From Flavobacterium marginilacus (GTDB taxonomy: Bacteria > Bacteroidota > Bacteroidia > Flavobacteriales > Flavobacteriaceae), in NCBI RefSeq assembly GCF_026870155.1, contig NZ_CP113975.1, forward strand, positions 4,030,001 through 4,094,000: a DNA stretch of 64,000 nucleotides, read 5' to 3'. Below, piece by piece: positions 62,011 through 64,000 of this stretch. Within the stretch, counting starts at the first letter, position 1. Each line of letters opens with the position of its first letter. The translations under genes were made by a program, and so were the position numbers. A model generated the notes under the pieces. The model worked only from the letters and a program-made list of their open reading frames with translations. It was not told where the DNA came from and did no database searches.

Positions 62011-64000
62011 ATGAAAAGAAAAGATTTACAGCATATATCACTCCAAAACGATTTTCAGCCCGCAGAAAACAAACTGCCAGCTGAAAGCTTTCTTACGGCC
62101 GAAGGAATTGAGCTTAAAAAGACTTATTCTGAAAAAGACATAGAAACTCTCGAGCATCTTGATTTTGCTGCAGGCTTTGCACCATATCTGCGCGGTCCTT
62201 ATACTTCAATGTATGTTCGAAAACCTTGGACAATCCGTCAGTATGCAGGATTTTCTACGGCACAGGAAAGCAATGCATTTTACAGAAGAAATCTTGCCGC
62301 AGGACAAAAAGGACTTTCCATCGCTTTTGATCTGCCGACACATAGAGGATATGATTCTGATCATGAGCGTGTAGTGGGCGATGTTGGAAAAGCCGGAGTA
62401 GCTATTGACTCTGTTGAAGACATGAAAATATTATTTGATCAGATTCCGCTTCATGAGATGTCTGTTTCTATGACGATGAATGGTGCTGTACTGCCAATTA
62501 TGGCTTTTTATATTGTTGCTGCAGAAGAACAGGGAGTAAAGCCAGAACAGCTTTCGGGAACTATTCAAAATGATATCCTGAAAGAATTTATGGTACGTAA
62601 TACTTACATCTACCCGCCAGCACCTTCAATGAAAATCATTGCTGATATATTTGAATTTGCAAGCGATAAAATGCCAAAATTCAATTCTATTTCCATCTCC
62701 GGGTATCATATGCAGGAAGCTGGAGCTACTGCTGATATTGAATTGGCTTACACACTCGCCGATGGATTAGAATACATTAGAACAGGATTGGCAGCAGGAA
62801 TGAAAATAGATGATTTTGCTCCACGCTTGTCCTTTTTCTGGGCGATCGGGATGAACCATTTCATGGAAATTGCCAAGATGAGAGCAGGAAGGATGATTTG
62901 GGCAAAACTTCTAAAACAGTTTAATCCAAAAGATGAAAAATCATTAGCACTAAGAACCCATTGCCAAACATCCGGCTGGAGTTTAACAGAACAAGATCCG
63001 TTTAATAATGTAGCCCGTACCTGTATAGAAGCAACGGCAGCAGTTTTTGGAGGAACACAGTCTTTACATACCAATGCTCTGGACGAAGCAATAGCTTTAC
63101 CTACAGACTTCTCAGCCCGAATAGCCCGAAATACCCAAATCTATCTGCAGGAAGAAACTAAAATCACCAAAACAGTAGACCCTTGGGCAGGAAGCTACTA
63201 TATTGAAAGCTTAACTAATGAAATTGTAGAAAAAGCCTGGAAACTCATTGAAGAAGTGGAAGAATTAGGCGGAATGACCAAAGCTATTGAAACTGGAATC
63301 CCTAAAATCCGGATTGAAGCAGCAGCAGCCCGTAAACAGGCCCGAATAGACAGCGGGCAGGATATAATTGTAGGTGTTAACAAATACCGATTAGAAAAGG
63401 AAGACCCATTACAGATTCTAGATGTAGACAATCAAATGGTACGCCTGCAGCAAATAGAACAATTAAGCAGAATAAAAGCATGCAGGGATTCTAGCAAAGT
63501 TCAAGCTTCACTACAAAAATTAACCAGCTGTGCACAAACTGGTCAGGGAAATTTATTGGAAATTGCAATTGAAGCTGCCAGAAACCGCTGTACATTGGGA
63601 GAAATCAGTGATGCTTTGGAAACTGTTTTCGGAAGATATAAAGCGCAGATTAAATCTTTTAGAGGTGTATACAGCAAAGAAATGAAAGACGATAAAAGCT
63701 TTGAAAAAGCAAAACAGCTGGCAGACAGCTTTGCCAAGCAGGAAGGCCGCCGCCCAAGAATAATGATTGCCAAAATGGGGCAGGACGGTCATGATCGAGG
63801 TGCCAAAGTAGTTGCAACTGGCTATGCCGATGTAGGTTTTGATGTCGATATTGGTCCACTATTTCAAACTCCTGCCGAAGCCGCCAAACAAGCCGTTGAA
63901 AACGATGTGCATATTCTTGGAGTATCTTCACTGGCGGCAGGACATAAAACATTAGTACCACAGGTAATCGAAGAATTAAAAAAATACGGCAGAGAAGATA
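62011..64000 (+). CDS. mutB: methylmalonyl-CoA mutase large subunit, cut by the right edge
   Basis: About 663 residues are visible and the 3' end lies outside the window. The N-terminal barrel contains [20 protein letters not shown]. The C-terminal cobalamin domain has [17 protein letters not shown] with the lower-ligand histidine, then [15 protein letters not shown]. This subunit carries the active site and B12. ATG 62011 ([11 protein letters not shown]) matches the family start; ATG 61999 four codons upstream is possible. It is co-transcribed with the small subunit gene. Confidence 0.92.
   Translation, partial: MKRKDLQHISLQNDFQPAENKLPAESFLTAEGIELKKTYSEKDIETLEHLDFAAGFAPYLRGPYTSMYVRKPWTIRQYAGFSTAQESNAFYRRNLAAGQKGLSIAFDLPTHRGYDSDHERVVGDVGKAGVAIDSVEDMKILFDQIPLHEMSVSMTMNGAVLPIMAFYIVAAEEQGVKPEQLSGTIQNDILKEFMVRNTYIYPPAPSMKIIADIFEFASDKMPKFNSISISGYHMQEAGATADIELAYTLADGLEYIRTGLAAGMKIDDFAPRLSFFWAIGMNHFMEIAKMRAGRMIWAKLLKQFNPKDEKSLALRTHCQTSGWSLTEQDPFNNVARTCIEATAAVFGGTQSLHTNALDEAIALPTDFSARIARNTQIYLQEETKITKTVDPWAGSYYIESLTNEIVEKAWKLIEEVEELGGMTKAIETGIPKIRIEAAAARKQARIDSGQDIIVGVNKYRLEKEDPLQILDVDNQMVRLQQIEQLSRIKACRDSSKVQASLQKLTSCAQTGQGNLLEIAIEAARNRCTLGEISDALETVFGRYKAQIKSFRGVYSKEMKDDKSFEKAKQLADSFAKQEGRRPRIMIAKMGQDGHDRGAKVVATGYADVGFDVDIGPLFQTPAEAAKQAVENDVHILGVSSLAAGHKTLVPQVIEELKKYGRED

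Overview
The window is chromosomal DNA of a Bacteroidota bacterium, most likely a Flavobacterium. The DNA is AT-rich. Several genes start next to the Bacteroidota promoter (TTTG, about 18-21 bases, TAnnTTTG) instead of a Shine-Dalgarno site. A SusC/SusD pair, GIN-domain (DUF2807) proteins, a flavobacterial carotenoid operon and a DnaJ with a reduced zinc region fit the same assignment. No phage, insertion sequence, CRISPR array or rRNA was seen; there is one tRNA (Pro, TGG).

Layout. 1-11.7 kb: four hydroxyproline-catabolism genes (D-amino-acid dehydrogenase cut by the left edge, 2-epimerase, semialdehyde dehydrogenase, deaminase), an AraC regulator, an M61 glycyl aminopeptidase, a small membrane ORF and a SusC/SusD outer-membrane importer. 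Read together, this looks like a locus for taking up and degrading collagen-type peptides rich in Gly, Pro and Hyp. 12-17 kb: an unknown secreted protein, then a UDP-glucuronate-epimerase-like gene facing a GT2 / LAB_N / GT39 operon, which resembles lipid A galacturonylation systems. 17-29 kb: MATE exporter, ECF sigma factor followed by an unusual TonB-plug/VWA fusion, SDR reductase, MtaB tRNA-modifying enzyme and small housekeeping genes. 29-34 kb: truncated DEAD-like ATPase, sigma-54-type regulator without a DNA-binding domain and a NatAB-like ABC exporter, separated by repeat-rich spacers. 34.2-36.7 kb: a small accessory island of orphan genes with a folded attC-like element. 36.7-39.4 kb: grpE-dnaJ and a DUF4442 protein.

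39.6-44 kb: DUF4870, PadR, PspC and two GIN-domain genes, probably an envelope-stress module. 44-46.2 kb: trxB and an unknown secreted protein. 46.3-51.6 kb: a MarR-controlled zeaxanthin operon (crtI, crtB, two small genes, crtZ, lycopene cyclase). 51.8 kb: tRNA-Pro. 52-59 kb: a nitrate module made of a molybdopterin reductase, a four-cluster ferredoxin, a Tat-type Rieske protein, a b-cytochrome-like membrane protein and a NarK transporter with a large loop insertion. 59.4-64 kb: uridine kinase, a DivIC/FtsB protein and the two methylmalonyl-CoA mutase subunits, the large one cut by the right edge.

Intergenic DNA carries several families of dispersed palindromic repeats, present in at least nine places. 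The strongest system-level ideas are the collagen/hydroxyproline locus and the lipid A uronic-acid locus; both are inferences from gene content. Starts were moved from the longest open frame where a promoter, a repeat or the family N-terminus argued for it.
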